A stretch of DNA of 64,000 bases from Pantoea cypripedii. Lineage in GTDB: Bacteria > Pseudomonadota > Gammaproteobacteria > Enterobacterales > Enterobacteriaceae. Where the stretch lies: NCBI RefSeq assembly GCF_002095535.1, contig NZ_MLJI01000003.1, positions 124,001-188,000 of the forward strand, in the 5' to 3' direction. Positions 8,408 through 17,890 of the stretch are shown here, piece by piece (position 1 is the stretch's first letter; each line of letters starts with the position of its first letter). A program made the position numbers and the translations under genes. Below the pieces are notes generated by a model. That model did no database searches, was not told the origin of the DNA, and saw only the letters and a program-made list of their open reading frames with translations.

Positions 8408-9319
8408 TTATGCTGACAGCTGCGCAGTCAGCGCCCGCAGATGGGTGCGCAGCAGTTGATGCAATGCCCGAATGGCCGGAGAAAACTGTTTGCGATGCGG
8501 GCAGATAAGATGCAGCGGGGTGCTTTCGCCAGGTAAGTGTGGCAGCACCACTTCCAGCCGTCCCTCCCTGACGTCATCACACACATCAAGCCAGGATTTA
8601 TAAGCGATACCCATCCCGGCCACCGCCCAGCGTCGGGCGACATCCGCGTCGTCACATAGCAGGCGGCTTTTAACCGTAATCTGGCGGCGCATCCCTTCCT
8701 GAGGAAAGGTCCATTTATCATAGACATGGCCGTTCATGACAAACAGCAGACAATCATGCCGCGCGATCTCCTCCAGCGTCTCCGGGCGGCCATGCTGATC
8801 GAGCCAGCTCGGAGACGCCACCAGCACCCGACGATTATCTTCGGCCAGCGGCAGAGCGACATAACTGCTGTCATCCAGTTTGCCGTAACGAATGGCAATA
8901 TCCACCGGGTCACGAAATACATCGCTGATTTGATCAGACAGTGAGAGACGCACCGACAAAGCCGGGTGCTGACGGCAAAATTCGGTAATCAACGGCAGCA
9001 CGATATTGCGTCCGATATCGGAAGGCAGGGCGATTTTTAGTTCGCCGGATAACGCATCTTCATGGCTTTGCAGGCTGTCGGCACCAGCCTGCATCAGTGC
9101 CAGCATTTCCTGGGCATAGGGCAGGTATTTTTCCCCTTCAGCGGTGAGACGCAGGCTGCGGGTGGATCGGGCAAACAAGCGTTTATCCAGCTCACGTTCC
9201 AGACGCTGAATCGCAGCACTGACCTGGCCTGGCAGCAGGTCTGCCTCGCGCGCGGCACGAGAAAAGCTGCCAAGCGCAGCGGAGCGCACAAATAACGTCA
9301 CATCTTCCAGTCGAATCAT
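8408..9319 (-). CDS. LysR family transcriptional regulator
   Basis: A 303-residue LysR protein with an N-terminal winged helix (LEDVTLFVRSAALGSFSRAAREADLLPGQVSAAIQRLERELDKRLF) and a C-terminal substrate-binding domain. ATG 9319 is preferred over upstream starts because GGGGAAATGAA precedes it and the conserved MIRLEDVTLF begins there. It is divergent from the zinc-less alcohol dehydrogenase gene at 9454, with a 19-bp palindrome between them, so that oxidoreductase and perhaps NfsB are the likely targets. Confidence 0.92.
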   Translation of the reverse strand: MIRLEDVTLFVRSAALGSFSRAAREADLLPGQVSAAIQRLERELDKRLFARSTRSLRLTAEGEKYLPYAQEMLALMQAGADSLQSHEDALSGELKIALPSDIGRNIVLPLITEFCRQHPALSVRLSLSDQISDVFRDPVDIAIRYGKLDDSSYVALPLAEDNRRVLVASPSWLDQHGRPETLEEIARHDCLLFVMNGHVYDKWTFPQEGMRRQITVKSRLLCDDADVARRWAVAGMGIAYKSWLDVCDDVREGRLEVVLPHLPGESTPLHLICPHRKQFSPAIRALHQLLRTHLRALTAQLSA

Positions 9320-9343
9320 TTCATTTCCCCAGCGACAGCGGAT

Positions 9344-9362
9344 TTTCACTCTAAGAGTGAAA
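9344..9362. promoter_or_regulatory. Palindrome in LysR/oxidoreductase divergent promoter
   Basis: TTTCACTCTAAGAGTGAAA is a perfect 19-bp inverted repeat with a single central base, 24 bp upstream of the LysR start and about 90 bp upstream of the divergent gene. This is a plausible operator for the adjacent LysR protein. Confidence 0.5.
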
Positions 9363-9453
9363 GTGTTCCCCTGCAAGTGACGTTTTTCGCAAGCCTGGGG
9401 CAGCGTAGGCTAAGCGTCATTCACTAAAACCCTTGAGATATAAGGATTGCCCA

Positions 9454-10455
9454 ATGAAAGCCATTGTTTACAGCCAGAATGGTTTACCGATTTCTGATGA
9501 AAATGCCCTGTACGATCTCGATGTTGCCAAACCGCAACCAGGCGCGCGCGATCTGCTGGTCAAAATCAATGCCATCGCCGTTAACCCGGTAGACACCAAG
9601 GTTCGTGCTGGTGCGCCCACCGATACACCGCGCATTCTGGGTTGGGATGCAGTGGGCGTAGTGGAAGCAGTGGGCGAGGCGGTAACGCTGTTTCAGCCAG
9701 GGGATAAGGTTTATTACGCCGGTGATATCACCCGTCCTGGCAGCTATGCCGAGTATGGGCTGGTGGATGAGCGTATCGCCGCACATCAGCCGCAATCATT
9801 GAACGACGCGGATGCTGCCGCGCTGCCCCTCACCGCGTTAACCGCCTGGGAATTGCTGTTTGACCGCCTTGAAATCAAAGCCGATGACAATTCCGCACTG
9901 CTGATTATTGGCGCAGGTGGTGGTGTCGGTTCGATGCTGACCCAGCTTGCCAGCAAACTCACCAATCTGACAGTGATTGGCACGGCATCCCGTGCGGAAA
10001 CGGCGGAGTGGGTGCGTTCGCTGGGGGCTGATCATGTGATCGACCATCAGCGCCCGCTGGGTGAACAACTGACGGCGCTGGGCATCAGTAACGTGCGTTA
10101 TGTCGCCAGCCTGACGCATACCGACAGCTATTATCCGCAACTGATTGATGTGCTGGCCCCGCAGGGCAAACTGGCGCTGATCGATGATCCCGAAACGCTG
10201 GATGCGGTGCCGTTGAAGCGAAAGGCGATTTCGTTGCACTGGGAGCTGATGTTTACCCGTTCGCTGTTCCACACCGCAGATATGCAACGTCAGCATGACA
10301 TCCTGCAACAGGTGAGCGCGCTGATTGATGATGGCACCCTGCAAACCACCGCTGGTGAACACCATGGCACCATCAATGCGGCCAATCTGCGTAAAGCTCA
10401 TGCCTTGATCGAAAGCGGTCGCGCGCGGGGCAAAATCGTGCTGAGCGGCTTTTAA
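9454..10455 (+). CDS. Zinc-independent alcohol dehydrogenase/quinone oxidoreductase family protein
   Basis: A 333-residue medium-chain reductase. It has the N-terminal GroES-like fold (INAIAVNPVDTKVRAG, LGWDAVGVVEAVG) and a Rossmann domain with GAGGGVGSMLTQLA near residue 152. The zinc ligands of classical alcohol dehydrogenases are absent (no CGSD or GHE), placing it with the NADPH quinone oxidoreductase-like branch. ATG 9454 follows ATAAGGATT. It is likely controlled by the divergent LysR gene and is followed by a nitroreductase, suggesting a role in quinone or electrophile detoxification. Confidence 0.9.
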   Translation: MKAIVYSQNGLPISDENALYDLDVAKPQPGARDLLVKINAIAVNPVDTKVRAGAPTDTPRILGWDAVGVVEAVGEAVTLFQPGDKVYYAGDITRPGSYAEYGLVDERIAAHQPQSLNDADAAALPLTALTAWELLFDRLEIKADDNSALLIIGAGGGVGSMLTQLASKLTNLTVIGTASRAETAEWVRSLGADHVIDHQRPLGEQLTALGISNVRYVASLTHTDSYYPQLIDVLAPQGKLALIDDPETLDAVPLKRKAISLHWELMFTRSLFHTADMQRQHDILQQVSALIDDGTLQTTAGEHHGTINAANLRKAHALIESGRARGKIVLSGF

Positions 10456-10475
10456 CGTATTGAAACACAAATCGT

Positions 10476-10489
10476 TAACCCATGGGTTA
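10476..10489. promoter_or_regulatory. Palindrome upstream of nitroreductase
   Basis: TAACCCATGGGTTA is a perfect 14-bp palindrome in the 86-bp gap before nfsB. It may be an operator or a short transcript hairpin; there is no T tract to make it a terminator. Confidence 0.3.
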
Positions 10490-10541
10490 GCGAGGCGGAT
10501 ATCGTATTGTCATATTACCCGTTACTGTTCTGGAGAAAAAA

Positions 10542-11195
10542 ATGACGCTGAATGATGCTGTGGTCCGTCGCCACACGGTGAAAGCCTTTGCTTCCGGTAA
10601 AAGCCTGCCGGATGCCGAAATCGAAACTCTGCTGAATGTGCTGCGCAATAGCCCTTCATCAGTGAACTCGCAACCGTGGCACTTTGTGGTGGCGTCTACC
10701 GCCGCTGGCCGTGAGCTGATCGCGCAATCAACGCAGGGGCCCTTTGTTTACAACGGCCCTAAAGTGCTCAATGCCTCGCACGTTATCGCGCTGTGTATGC
10801 GTACCGACCTCGACGAAGCTCATCTGCAAAACGTCCTGGCGCAGGAAGAGAAAGACGGTCGTTTTCTGAAACCGGAAGGGAAAGCCGGTCAGGATAAGAG
10901 CCGCCGCGGCTATGTCGATATTCACCGTTACGAACAGCGCGATGTTCCGCAATGGATGGAAAAACAGGTATACCTGGCATTGGGTGGCCTGCTGCTGGGT
11001 GCCGCGATGCTGGGTATTGATGCCACGCCGATGGAAGGTTTTGACCAACGCTCGCTCGATCAGGCGCTGGGCCTGCGTGAAAAAGGGCTGACCAGCGTGG
11101 TACTGGTTTCGCTCGGCTATCGCAGCGAAGAAGATTTCAACGCGGCGTTGCCGAAATCACGTTTGCCGCGTGAAGAGATTTTTACCTTTATTTAA
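10542..11195 (+). CDS. nfsB: Oxygen-insensitive NAD(P)H nitroreductase, NfsB family
   Basis: A 217-residue FMN flavoprotein matching the length and landmarks of E. coli NfsB: RRHTVKAF near the start, the FMN-binding SPSSVNSQPWHFVVAS, MEKQVYLALGGLLLGAAMLGIDATPMEGFD in the middle and LPKSRLP at the end. It reduces nitroaromatics, quinones and flavins by two-electron steps in the cytoplasm. The start ATG follows GGAGAAAAAA. It lies downstream of the quinone-oxidoreductase-like gene in the same direction and may be co-regulated. Confidence 0.93.
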   Translation: MTLNDAVVRRHTVKAFASGKSLPDAEIETLLNVLRNSPSSVNSQPWHFVVASTAAGRELIAQSTQGPFVYNGPKVLNASHVIALCMRTDLDEAHLQNVLAQEEKDGRFLKPEGKAGQDKSRRGYVDIHRYEQRDVPQWMEKQVYLALGGLLLGAAMLGIDATPMEGFDQRSLDQALGLREKGLTSVVLVSLGYRSEEDFNAALPKSRLPREEIFTFI

Positions 11196-11205
11196 GAGGT
11201 AAACG

Positions 11206-11226
11206 CGGATGCCGTTACGGCATCCG
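11206..11226. terminator. Hairpin terminator between nfsB and the effector operon
   Basis: Stem CGGATGCCG/CGGCATCCG with a TTA loop lies between convergent genes. It is followed by TATTAAA on the plus strand and by a short T-containing stretch on the minus strand, so it may serve both directions. Confidence 0.65.
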
Positions 11227-11239
11227 TATTAAACGTTTA

Positions 11240-13417
11240 TTACTTCAGCGGGTAATGGTGTTTGATGGCTTTATTCAGTTCCGCACCGCGTTCGCCAGGG
11301 AATTGGTAGCTGGCGACCATAGCCGCGACGATGGCGGAACAGGGATAAGTCTTATCGACTGATTTCGGTATCAGACGTTCTTTCCATTCTTCCGCATCAG
11401 CTGGATTAATCATACCGGGCCGGAACGCCTGAAGGTCATCAATCAAAAGTTTGGCAAGCTGGCGTGGCGCATTGGCTGAATCTTCTTCCTCAGCATAAAA
11501 ACGGGTGGAAAACAGGTCAGCCAGCATGCGTATGATGATCATCCCGGCGATAATTTTTTGCTCAGCATCAGAGAAATCTTTGAGACTCAGCGCCAACCGA
11601 TGCTGGCCCACTTCAATCAGTTTCCAGCGCAGCGCTTTGGCGTTATCACGGTCCTCATCAGTCTGCGTGCGATAAAAAGGTTCCAGTAAGTCGCACATCA
11701 ATGACTCATCAGCCGGTTCTATGAGTTTGGTTGATGCATCAACCCTGCGCATCAGCAGGGAGACCATATGCTTTTCAATCTCTGCGGCCCGTTTTTTTTG
11801 CAGGCTATCAAGGCCGGCAACATGGGAAAACAGAAAACGGATCACCGGTGTGAAAATGCCGCCGGACCGGCTCCAGAGGGAGTGCAGCATCGGGAACACT
11901 TCCAGTACGCTACTGAGGTTCGTTAATGCCGCAGGGATATCCGTAACTTTACTTTCCTTACCCGGCTCTGCCTGGTACTGCAATAAGGCATAGCCTTCGG
12001 GGGTCTCACTGGCGTGGAGCAGCTCACTGAAATCTTTTGCCGGGAGATAGAGGGCGGTCTTATTCTTCGGATTATAGAAAATCTGATGCGGGGCATCGGC
12101 ATCTTCCATCATCATTACTTTTTCGATATAACTGACAAAATCTTTAATCGGTGTCTGTTGATAAAATTTAGCGCGCAACTCCGGATGTTCAGCGATTAAT
12201 TGGTTGATGGGGAATTGATAATCGAGTAATTCCTGCTCAGGTAAAGCCATAAATAACTCAGGGAGATCGCTATCCACCATATCCGAAAGGAGAGCGTCTT
12301 TGCTGTTTTTTAATAGCTCACGACTGATAAAGTTTCTGATGACTGTTGAATTTGCGTAGCATGAACTCGTCAACTCCCCTAATATTGATATCTGAAGTGA
12401 AGGGATCTCGTTATACACTCCCGATAAATAAGTGTCACTCTCAAGCATCGCAACCAGTTGTTCAGCAAAGGCGCAGCGGACAGCATTATTATTAATGGAG
12501 GCGAGGGTTTTGAAAAATAACGCACCGGTTCGATTATTATTGATCCTGTCCAGGTGTCGGTCTATCTCGGTGTAGTTTCTGAACATGTCAGGGTCGAGTT
12601 TTATTAACTCAGGTGCATTATCGCTAAACATCGCGACAGATAATTGAGTGCCGTTCATCGGGGAGAATTTATCGATTTTTGCATTGGTAAAATCAACATT
12701 CTCCAGACAATTAACATTATCAAGAACGAACTTCCCTGCCTGAACACCGTTGAAACTCACGTTTTTAAATTGATACTGGTCCTTCAGACCACTGGAAAAT
12801 ATGATGTTATCAAATTCACAATTTGAAAAATTAGCCTGTTCTATCTGGGGTGAAGTATTGTTTACAATACGAAGATTTTTTAGTTTGCAACCGGACATAT
12901 CGGTCTGTGATAACACACAATCATTCATGCTACCTTGACGTCCCCTGACGGAACCATTAATTGATGTGTTCTTCCAGCAGGAGTTCTTAAAATCTGAAGA
13001 ATGCCATATTAAATTATCTGTTTCTGCTGTGATTACAGCGTTCTTCATTTCTATGGGATAGCGAGTTGAGTATCCCCGAAAGTTTAAATCGTAAAAAGTA
13101 TCACTATTAAAGATCAGCGGTTCGTTAAAGGCACCCGGTTTACAGTCGAGTTTATCGCTAAAATTTAATCCGCGAAAGGTTCTGGGGCGCTGATCATGTG
13201 GTCGAATATTATGCATATAATCGATAAAGGTTTCCCCGGTAATCTCTTCCGCTTCTGTAATTTTTACATCACTCAGGGTATTTATTGCTGATGGGGTATT
13301 TGACGAGGGTGCTGCCAGGGTGTTGTTGATTGCAGGGCGAGAAAGAGCTCCTGGCTGAGGGTTTTCATCTGAAGTGACTACGGGTGGAATTAAGGTATTT
13401 ATTGAAAGATCGGACAT
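11240..13417 (-). CDS. SopA/NleL-type HECT-like E3 ubiquitin ligase effector (copy A)
   Basis: A 725-residue protein. Residues 1-60 are Ser/Pro/Thr/Asn-rich and disordered, like secretion-signal regions. About 80-265 form a pentapeptide-like right-handed beta-helix (repeats such as DCVLSQTDMSGCKLKNLRI and ANFSNCEFDNI). The remainder matches the SopA central and C-terminal lobes. The likely catalytic cysteine is Cys693 in KTYPCSAIVAAM, 32 residues from the end; in Salmonella SopA and EHEC NleL it is Cys753 of 782. These effectors ubiquitinate host proteins after type III delivery. Last gene of a three-gene minus-strand tandem array. Delivery is inferred; no secretion genes are in the window. 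Confidence 0.8.
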   Translation of the reverse strand: MSDLSINTLIPPVVTSDENPQPGALSRPAINNTLAAPSSNTPSAINTLSDVKITEAEEITGETFIDYMHNIRPHDQRPRTFRGLNFSDKLDCKPGAFNEPLIFNSDTFYDLNFRGYSTRYPIEMKNAVITAETDNLIWHSSDFKNSCWKNTSINGSVRGRQGSMNDCVLSQTDMSGCKLKNLRIVNNTSPQIEQANFSNCEFDNIIFSSGLKDQYQFKNVSFNGVQAGKFVLDNVNCLENVDFTNAKIDKFSPMNGTQLSVAMFSDNAPELIKLDPDMFRNYTEIDRHLDRINNNRTGALFFKTLASINNNAVRCAFAEQLVAMLESDTYLSGVYNEIPSLQISILGELTSSCYANSTVIRNFISRELLKNSKDALLSDMVDSDLPELFMALPEQELLDYQFPINQLIAEHPELRAKFYQQTPIKDFVSYIEKVMMMEDADAPHQIFYNPKNKTALYLPAKDFSELLHASETPEGYALLQYQAEPGKESKVTDIPAALTNLSSVLEVFPMLHSLWSRSGGIFTPVIRFLFSHVAGLDSLQKKRAAEIEKHMVSLLMRRVDASTKLIEPADESLMCDLLEPFYRTQTDEDRDNAKALRWKLIEVGQHRLALSLKDFSDAEQKIIAGMIIIRMLADLFSTRFYAEEEDSANAPRQLAKLLIDDLQAFRPGMINPADAEEWKERLIPKSVDKTYPCSAIVAAMVASYQFPGERGAELNKAIKHHYPLK

Positions 13418-13498
13418 GATAAATTTTCCTGATTAGCTTTGGGTGTATGGCCGGTGAAAATCATCACCTGCCATAAGAAAATAAATTGTGAACAGTGA

Positions 13499-15676
13499 TT
13501 AAGTTAGCGGGTAATGGAGTTTGATGGCCTTATTCATCTCTGCACCCTGTTCGCCAGGAAATTGGTAGCTGGCGACCATGGCCGCGACGATGGAGGAACA
13601 GGTATAAGTCTTAACGACTGATTTCGGTATGAGACGTTCTTTCCATTCTTCCGCGTCATCAGGATTAATCATACCGGGCCGGAACGCCTGAAGGTCATTA
13701 ATCAATAGCTTGGCAAGCTGGCGTGGCGCATTGGCTGAATCTTCCTCCTCAGCATAAAAGCGGGTGGAAAACAGGTCAGCCAGCATGCGTATGATGATCA
13801 TCCCGGCGATAATTTTTTGCTCAGCATCCGAGAATGTTTTGCTACCCAGTGCCAGCCGATGCTGAGCTATTTCAATCATCTTCCAGCGCAGCGCTTTGGC
13901 GTTATCACGGTCCTCATCAGTCTGAGTGCGATAAAAAGGTTCCAGTATCTCGCATAATAGCGACTCATCACCCGGTTCTATCAGTTTGCTTGATGCATCA
14001 ACCTTGCGCATCAGCAGGGCGATCATATGCTTTTCAATCTTTGCGGCCTTGTTTTTTTGTTCGCTTTCAAGGTCGGGAGCATGTGAAAACAGAAAACGGA
14101 TCACCGGTGTGAAAATGCCGCCGGAGCGGCTCCAGAGGGAGTGCAGCATCGGGAAAACCTCCAGTACGCTGCCAAGAAACTTAAAACCGGCGGGGATATC
14201 CGTAACGATTTCTTCCTTACCCGGCTCTGCCTTGTAGTGCAACAATGCGTAGCGCTCCGGTGTCTGGCTGTCGCGGAGCAAGCCCCGGAAATCCTGTGCC
14301 GGAAGATAGAGGGCGATCTTATTATCCGGGTTATAGAAAATCTGATGTGGCGCATCGGCATCTTCCATCATAATTTGCTCTTCTATATAACTGACAAAAT
14401 CTTTAATCGGTGTCTGGCGATAAAACGTATCCCTTAACTCGCTGTCAGCCTTAATAAGTTGGTTAATCGGGAACTGATAATCAAGCAGTTCTTCTTCCTG
14501 CAATTTCAGCAGTAGCTCAGAGAGATCGGCATGTGGGGTGTCCGAAAGCAATGCATTTTTACTGTGATTCAGTAGTGCACGATCGAAAAAATCTTTGATG
14601 ATTTCCGAGCCAGAATAACAACTATTAGACAGTTCTTTCATGAATGATAGTTTTAACGTTGTGATGTTTCTATATGCTTCGGCTAATACACCCTCTCCAT
14701 CGAGCATCGCGATCAGTTGTTCCGCAAAAGCGCAGCGGACCGCATTATTGTTAATCGATGCGAGCGTTTTGAAAAACAATGCACCAGTAACAGGGTTATT
14801 GATACTGTCCAGGTGTCGGTCTATCACGGTGATGTTGTTAAACATATCGGGATCGAGTTTGATGAGATCAGGTGCATCATCGCTTAATTTCACGCCGGTT
14901 AATGTCGTCCCTTCCAGCAGCGAGAGTTTGTCAATCTTTGCATGAGTAAGGTCAACGTTTTCCAGACAATTGACATTATTCAGAGAAAATTTCCCTGCCT
15001 GAAGGTCTCTGAAGCTAACGTTCATGAATTTATACTGTTGTGTTCTATTGCTGTAGAAAGTCAGGTCTTCAAATACACAGTTGGAAAAATTAGTCTGTTG
15101 CATTAGACATTGGGCTTTGTCTACAATATGGAGGTTTTTTAGTATGCAACCAGACATATCCACCTGTGATAACGAACAGTCGGTAATGGTGCTTTTCTGT
15201 CCTTGATACAAACCGTCAATGGTGCTGCCCTGCCAGCAGGAATCTCTAAAATTAGACGCAAACCAGATTAAATTATCTTCTTCTGTTGTGATTAGGCAGT
15301 TCCTCATTTCTATGCCGTGGTTAGTGTAGTACCCCCTGAAGTTTAAATCGTAAAAGGTGTCTTTATTAAATGGCAACGGTTCTTTAAAGTCGCCCGGTTT
15401 ATAGTCAAGTCCACGGCCAAAACTAACCCCGCGAAAGGTTCTGGGGCGTTGATCATAGGGTCGGATATCGTGCATATAATCAATAAAGGTTTCTCCCGTG
15501 ATATCTTCCAGCGCAATTATGTTGTCAGCGTCCGGATCATTGAGTGCTAACGGTGTATTTGAGGCGAGGGTAGCCGTACTATTCTTTATCGCCAGGGGGG
15601 GTAATGCGCCCGTCTGAAGATCTTCTGCTGCCGTTGTTGTGGGCGAGGTTAAGGCATTAACTGAAATATCGGACAT
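13499..15676 (-). CDS. SopA/NleL-type HECT-like E3 ubiquitin ligase effector (copy B)
   Basis: A 725-residue paralogue of copy A with the same order: polar N-terminus (1-60), pentapeptide beta-helix (about 80-265), N-lobe, and C-lobe with candidate catalytic Cys693 in KTYTCSSIVAAM. The last 200 residues are nearly identical to copy A, including LADLFSTRFYAEEEDSANAP, while the beta-helix and the segment after it differ much more. That indicates duplication with either divergence of the substrate-binding half or gene conversion of the catalytic half. It starts 42 bases after the stop of copy C and ends 81 bases before copy A, so co-transcription is likely. Confidence 0.8.
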   Translation of the reverse strand: MSDISVNALTSPTTTAAEDLQTGALPPLAIKNSTATLASNTPLALNDPDADNIIALEDITGETFIDYMHDIRPYDQRPRTFRGVSFGRGLDYKPGDFKEPLPFNKDTFYDLNFRGYYTNHGIEMRNCLITTEEDNLIWFASNFRDSCWQGSTIDGLYQGQKSTITDCSLSQVDMSGCILKNLHIVDKAQCLMQQTNFSNCVFEDLTFYSNRTQQYKFMNVSFRDLQAGKFSLNNVNCLENVDLTHAKIDKLSLLEGTTLTGVKLSDDAPDLIKLDPDMFNNITVIDRHLDSINNPVTGALFFKTLASINNNAVRCAFAEQLIAMLDGEGVLAEAYRNITTLKLSFMKELSNSCYSGSEIIKDFFDRALLNHSKNALLSDTPHADLSELLLKLQEEELLDYQFPINQLIKADSELRDTFYRQTPIKDFVSYIEEQIMMEDADAPHQIFYNPDNKIALYLPAQDFRGLLRDSQTPERYALLHYKAEPGKEEIVTDIPAGFKFLGSVLEVFPMLHSLWSRSGGIFTPVIRFLFSHAPDLESEQKNKAAKIEKHMIALLMRKVDASSKLIEPGDESLLCEILEPFYRTQTDEDRDNAKALRWKMIEIAQHRLALGSKTFSDAEQKIIAGMIIIRMLADLFSTRFYAEEEDSANAPRQLAKLLINDLQAFRPGMINPDDAEEWKERLIPKSVVKTYTCSSIVAAMVASYQFPGEQGAEMNKAIKLHYPLT

Positions 15677-15718
15677 AATATTATACCCTATAAGATTTGT
15701 TTATCATCGAAAGATGAA

Positions 15719-17890
15719 TTAATTAAGGGGGTAATAAAGCTTAATGGCTTGATTCATCTTCTGACCGCGCTCGCCGGGTATGTGATAGTTACCCATTCGG
15801 GTTGCCAGGGCAGCAGAACAGGTAAACTCATTGTTGTTGCTCGTCACCAGTCGATTCCGCCACAGAGTTGCCTCAATGGTATCAACGATCTCAGGGGCAT
15901 AGGCGACAAGATCATCAATCAGTTTTTTCGCCAGCTGTCGAGGTGCATAGGGTGACATATTTTCTATTGAATAATAATGCGTAGAGAAGATATCAGGTAG
16001 CATCCTAATGATGATCATAAGCGCAATAATCTTTTGTTCGCGATCAGAGAATTTCTTTCTGCTCATTCCTAATTGTTGTTGAATCAGATCGATCAGTTGC
16101 CAGCGCAACTTCCCGGCCTCATCCCCATCAATATAAAAAGGTGCCAGGATCTCACTTAACAAACACGCATCTTTCTCGTCAGTTAATCTTACAGTTTTAT
16201 CAGCCTGGCGTTTAAGAATTAAAATGAGATGATTTTTGATCTCAGCTGCCTTCGCCGTTTGCGTTAGATCCAGTTTGTCGCTGTGCTCAAACAGGAAGTG
16301 AATGACCGGGGTTAAAAGCCCGGCGGCACGGGTCCACAGACTATGTAAAGCCGGAAATCCAGCCAGAACGCGGCTTTGGCGTTTAACCGTGGCTGCCTTG
16401 TCGGTAACAATATTTTGCTCAACAGTCTGAAATTGCATGAATGAATAATGTTGTGGAGCCTGATTGGATTCTAATAAATCTTTATAGTCTGCTGCGGGAA
16501 GATATAATGCTGTTTTCCGCTTATCTGGGTGATAAAAGATGTAGTACAGTGAATCTTCATCAGGCATCATGATTTCTTCTATAATGTGTGCAATGAATTC
16601 TTTTATCGGTGTGAGTTGATAGAACTTCTGCCTTAAGGATGGATATTCGGCGATTAATTGATTGACCATAAATTGATGATTAAGTAATTCACTATCCTCC
16701 AGTGAGTTTAGCAAACGAAACATTAATGGCCGAACATTCACTGGGATGATCATATCATTACCTTCTTTTAAAAATTCATCTCTGATAAATGTCTGGATCT
16801 TAGGCGATGCCGCATAGCAGGATTGCGCTAAATGGCTGGTAATGGACTGTCGCAAGGTTATCGAATGGGCAAAGGCTTCTGACAATATCGGTTTATTTTT
16901 GATCATATCAATTAACTGCTCAGCAAAGACTTGCTTCACGATATCATCGGTGATGGAATCCAGCGTATTAAGAAACAGAGCACCGGTTTCAGGGTTATTA
17001 ATGCTATCTAAATGCGTATCAATTTTATCGTCCGTATCAAACATGGCAGGGTCTATGGTAATCTGGAGTTTTTGAGGGTCGCCCCATATCACTCCAGTTA
17101 ACTTCGTTCCGCTAGTCGGCGAGAATTTTGTTATTTTCGCATTGGTGAGATCAACATTTTTAACGCAATCGACCACGTACCAGGCAAGTTTATCTGCTTT
17201 CATATTACGGAAGTTGGTATCTTCGAATTTATAGTAACTCACTCCCTGGCCTCGAAAACCCTCAAACTGCATATTTTCCATAATACTATCCTGAAAGTTT
17301 GCGTCTGCAATCAGGCGTGTGTCGCTGTCGTAAATTTTAAAGTTTCTCAATGTGCAATTTTGCATTTCTACATCAGAAAAGTCGCATGATGTTATTCTTG
17401 AGCGCGAGCCTCTAAATAATCCGTCTATTATGGTTCCTTGCCAGTTGCTGTTTTTTAAATAAACTTTCTGCCAGTTAAGTTTACGAATCCCTGTTTCAAA
17501 TCTACAGTTATTAAATACAACGCGTTTCTCGCCAGTAATGTTAAAGAAAGAGAATTGTGCATCAATAAATTTATCACCATTGAAATGGATTGGACCTTTA
17601 TAAGCTTTGGTGCTGTCATGACTATAGAGCGGGAATTTAATATTACGGAATGTCGCCGGAGTAGGTGTGGTGGTGTTTCGCTTATTCATAAAAGCAATAA
17701 ATGTTTCAGGGGTAACGTCCTCCTGTACGGGAACACTTTCTACCTCCATAGCTTCACTTGGCTTAACAGCCATTGAGGCAGGAAGTGTATTGACATTATT
17801 AATCTCCATAGGGACGGCGGGAGACGGGTTATTTTCTGCCGAAGACGAAGGTGTTAACGGAGAAAGAGAATGAACTGAATTATTAAACAT
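15719..17890 (-). CDS. SopA/NleL-type HECT-like E3 ubiquitin ligase effector (copy C)
   Basis: A 723-residue, more divergent member of the same family and the first gene of the array. A Pro/Ser/Asn-rich N-terminus (1-65) precedes FIAFMNKRN, pentapeptide-type repeats (about 80-265: NCRFETGIRKLNWQ, DFSDVEMQNCTLRNFKI), the central lobe and the C-lobe with candidate catalytic Cys691 in NEFTCSAALATRM. The length is about 60 residues shorter than SopA and NleL, mainly at the N-terminus. No HrpL-type promoter box was found upstream. Base composition is clearly AT-richer than neighbouring metabolic genes, consistent with horizontal acquisition. Confidence 0.78.
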   Translation of the reverse strand: MFNNSVHSLSPLTPSSSAENNPSPAVPMEINNVNTLPASMAVKPSEAMEVESVPVQEDVTPETFIAFMNKRNTTTPTPATFRNIKFPLYSHDSTKAYKGPIHFNGDKFIDAQFSFFNITGEKRVVFNNCRFETGIRKLNWQKVYLKNSNWQGTIIDGLFRGSRSRITSCDFSDVEMQNCTLRNFKIYDSDTRLIADANFQDSIMENMQFEGFRGQGVSYYKFEDTNFRNMKADKLAWYVVDCVKNVDLTNAKITKFSPTSGTKLTGVIWGDPQKLQITIDPAMFDTDDKIDTHLDSINNPETGALFLNTLDSITDDIVKQVFAEQLIDMIKNKPILSEAFAHSITLRQSITSHLAQSCYAASPKIQTFIRDEFLKEGNDMIIPVNVRPLMFRLLNSLEDSELLNHQFMVNQLIAEYPSLRQKFYQLTPIKEFIAHIIEEIMMPDEDSLYYIFYHPDKRKTALYLPAADYKDLLESNQAPQHYSFMQFQTVEQNIVTDKAATVKRQSRVLAGFPALHSLWTRAAGLLTPVIHFLFEHSDKLDLTQTAKAAEIKNHLILILKRQADKTVRLTDEKDACLLSEILAPFYIDGDEAGKLRWQLIDLIQQQLGMSRKKFSDREQKIIALMIIIRMLPDIFSTHYYSIENMSPYAPRQLAKKLIDDLVAYAPEIVDTIEATLWRNRLVTSNNNEFTCSAALATRMGNYHIPGERGQKMNQAIKLYYPLN

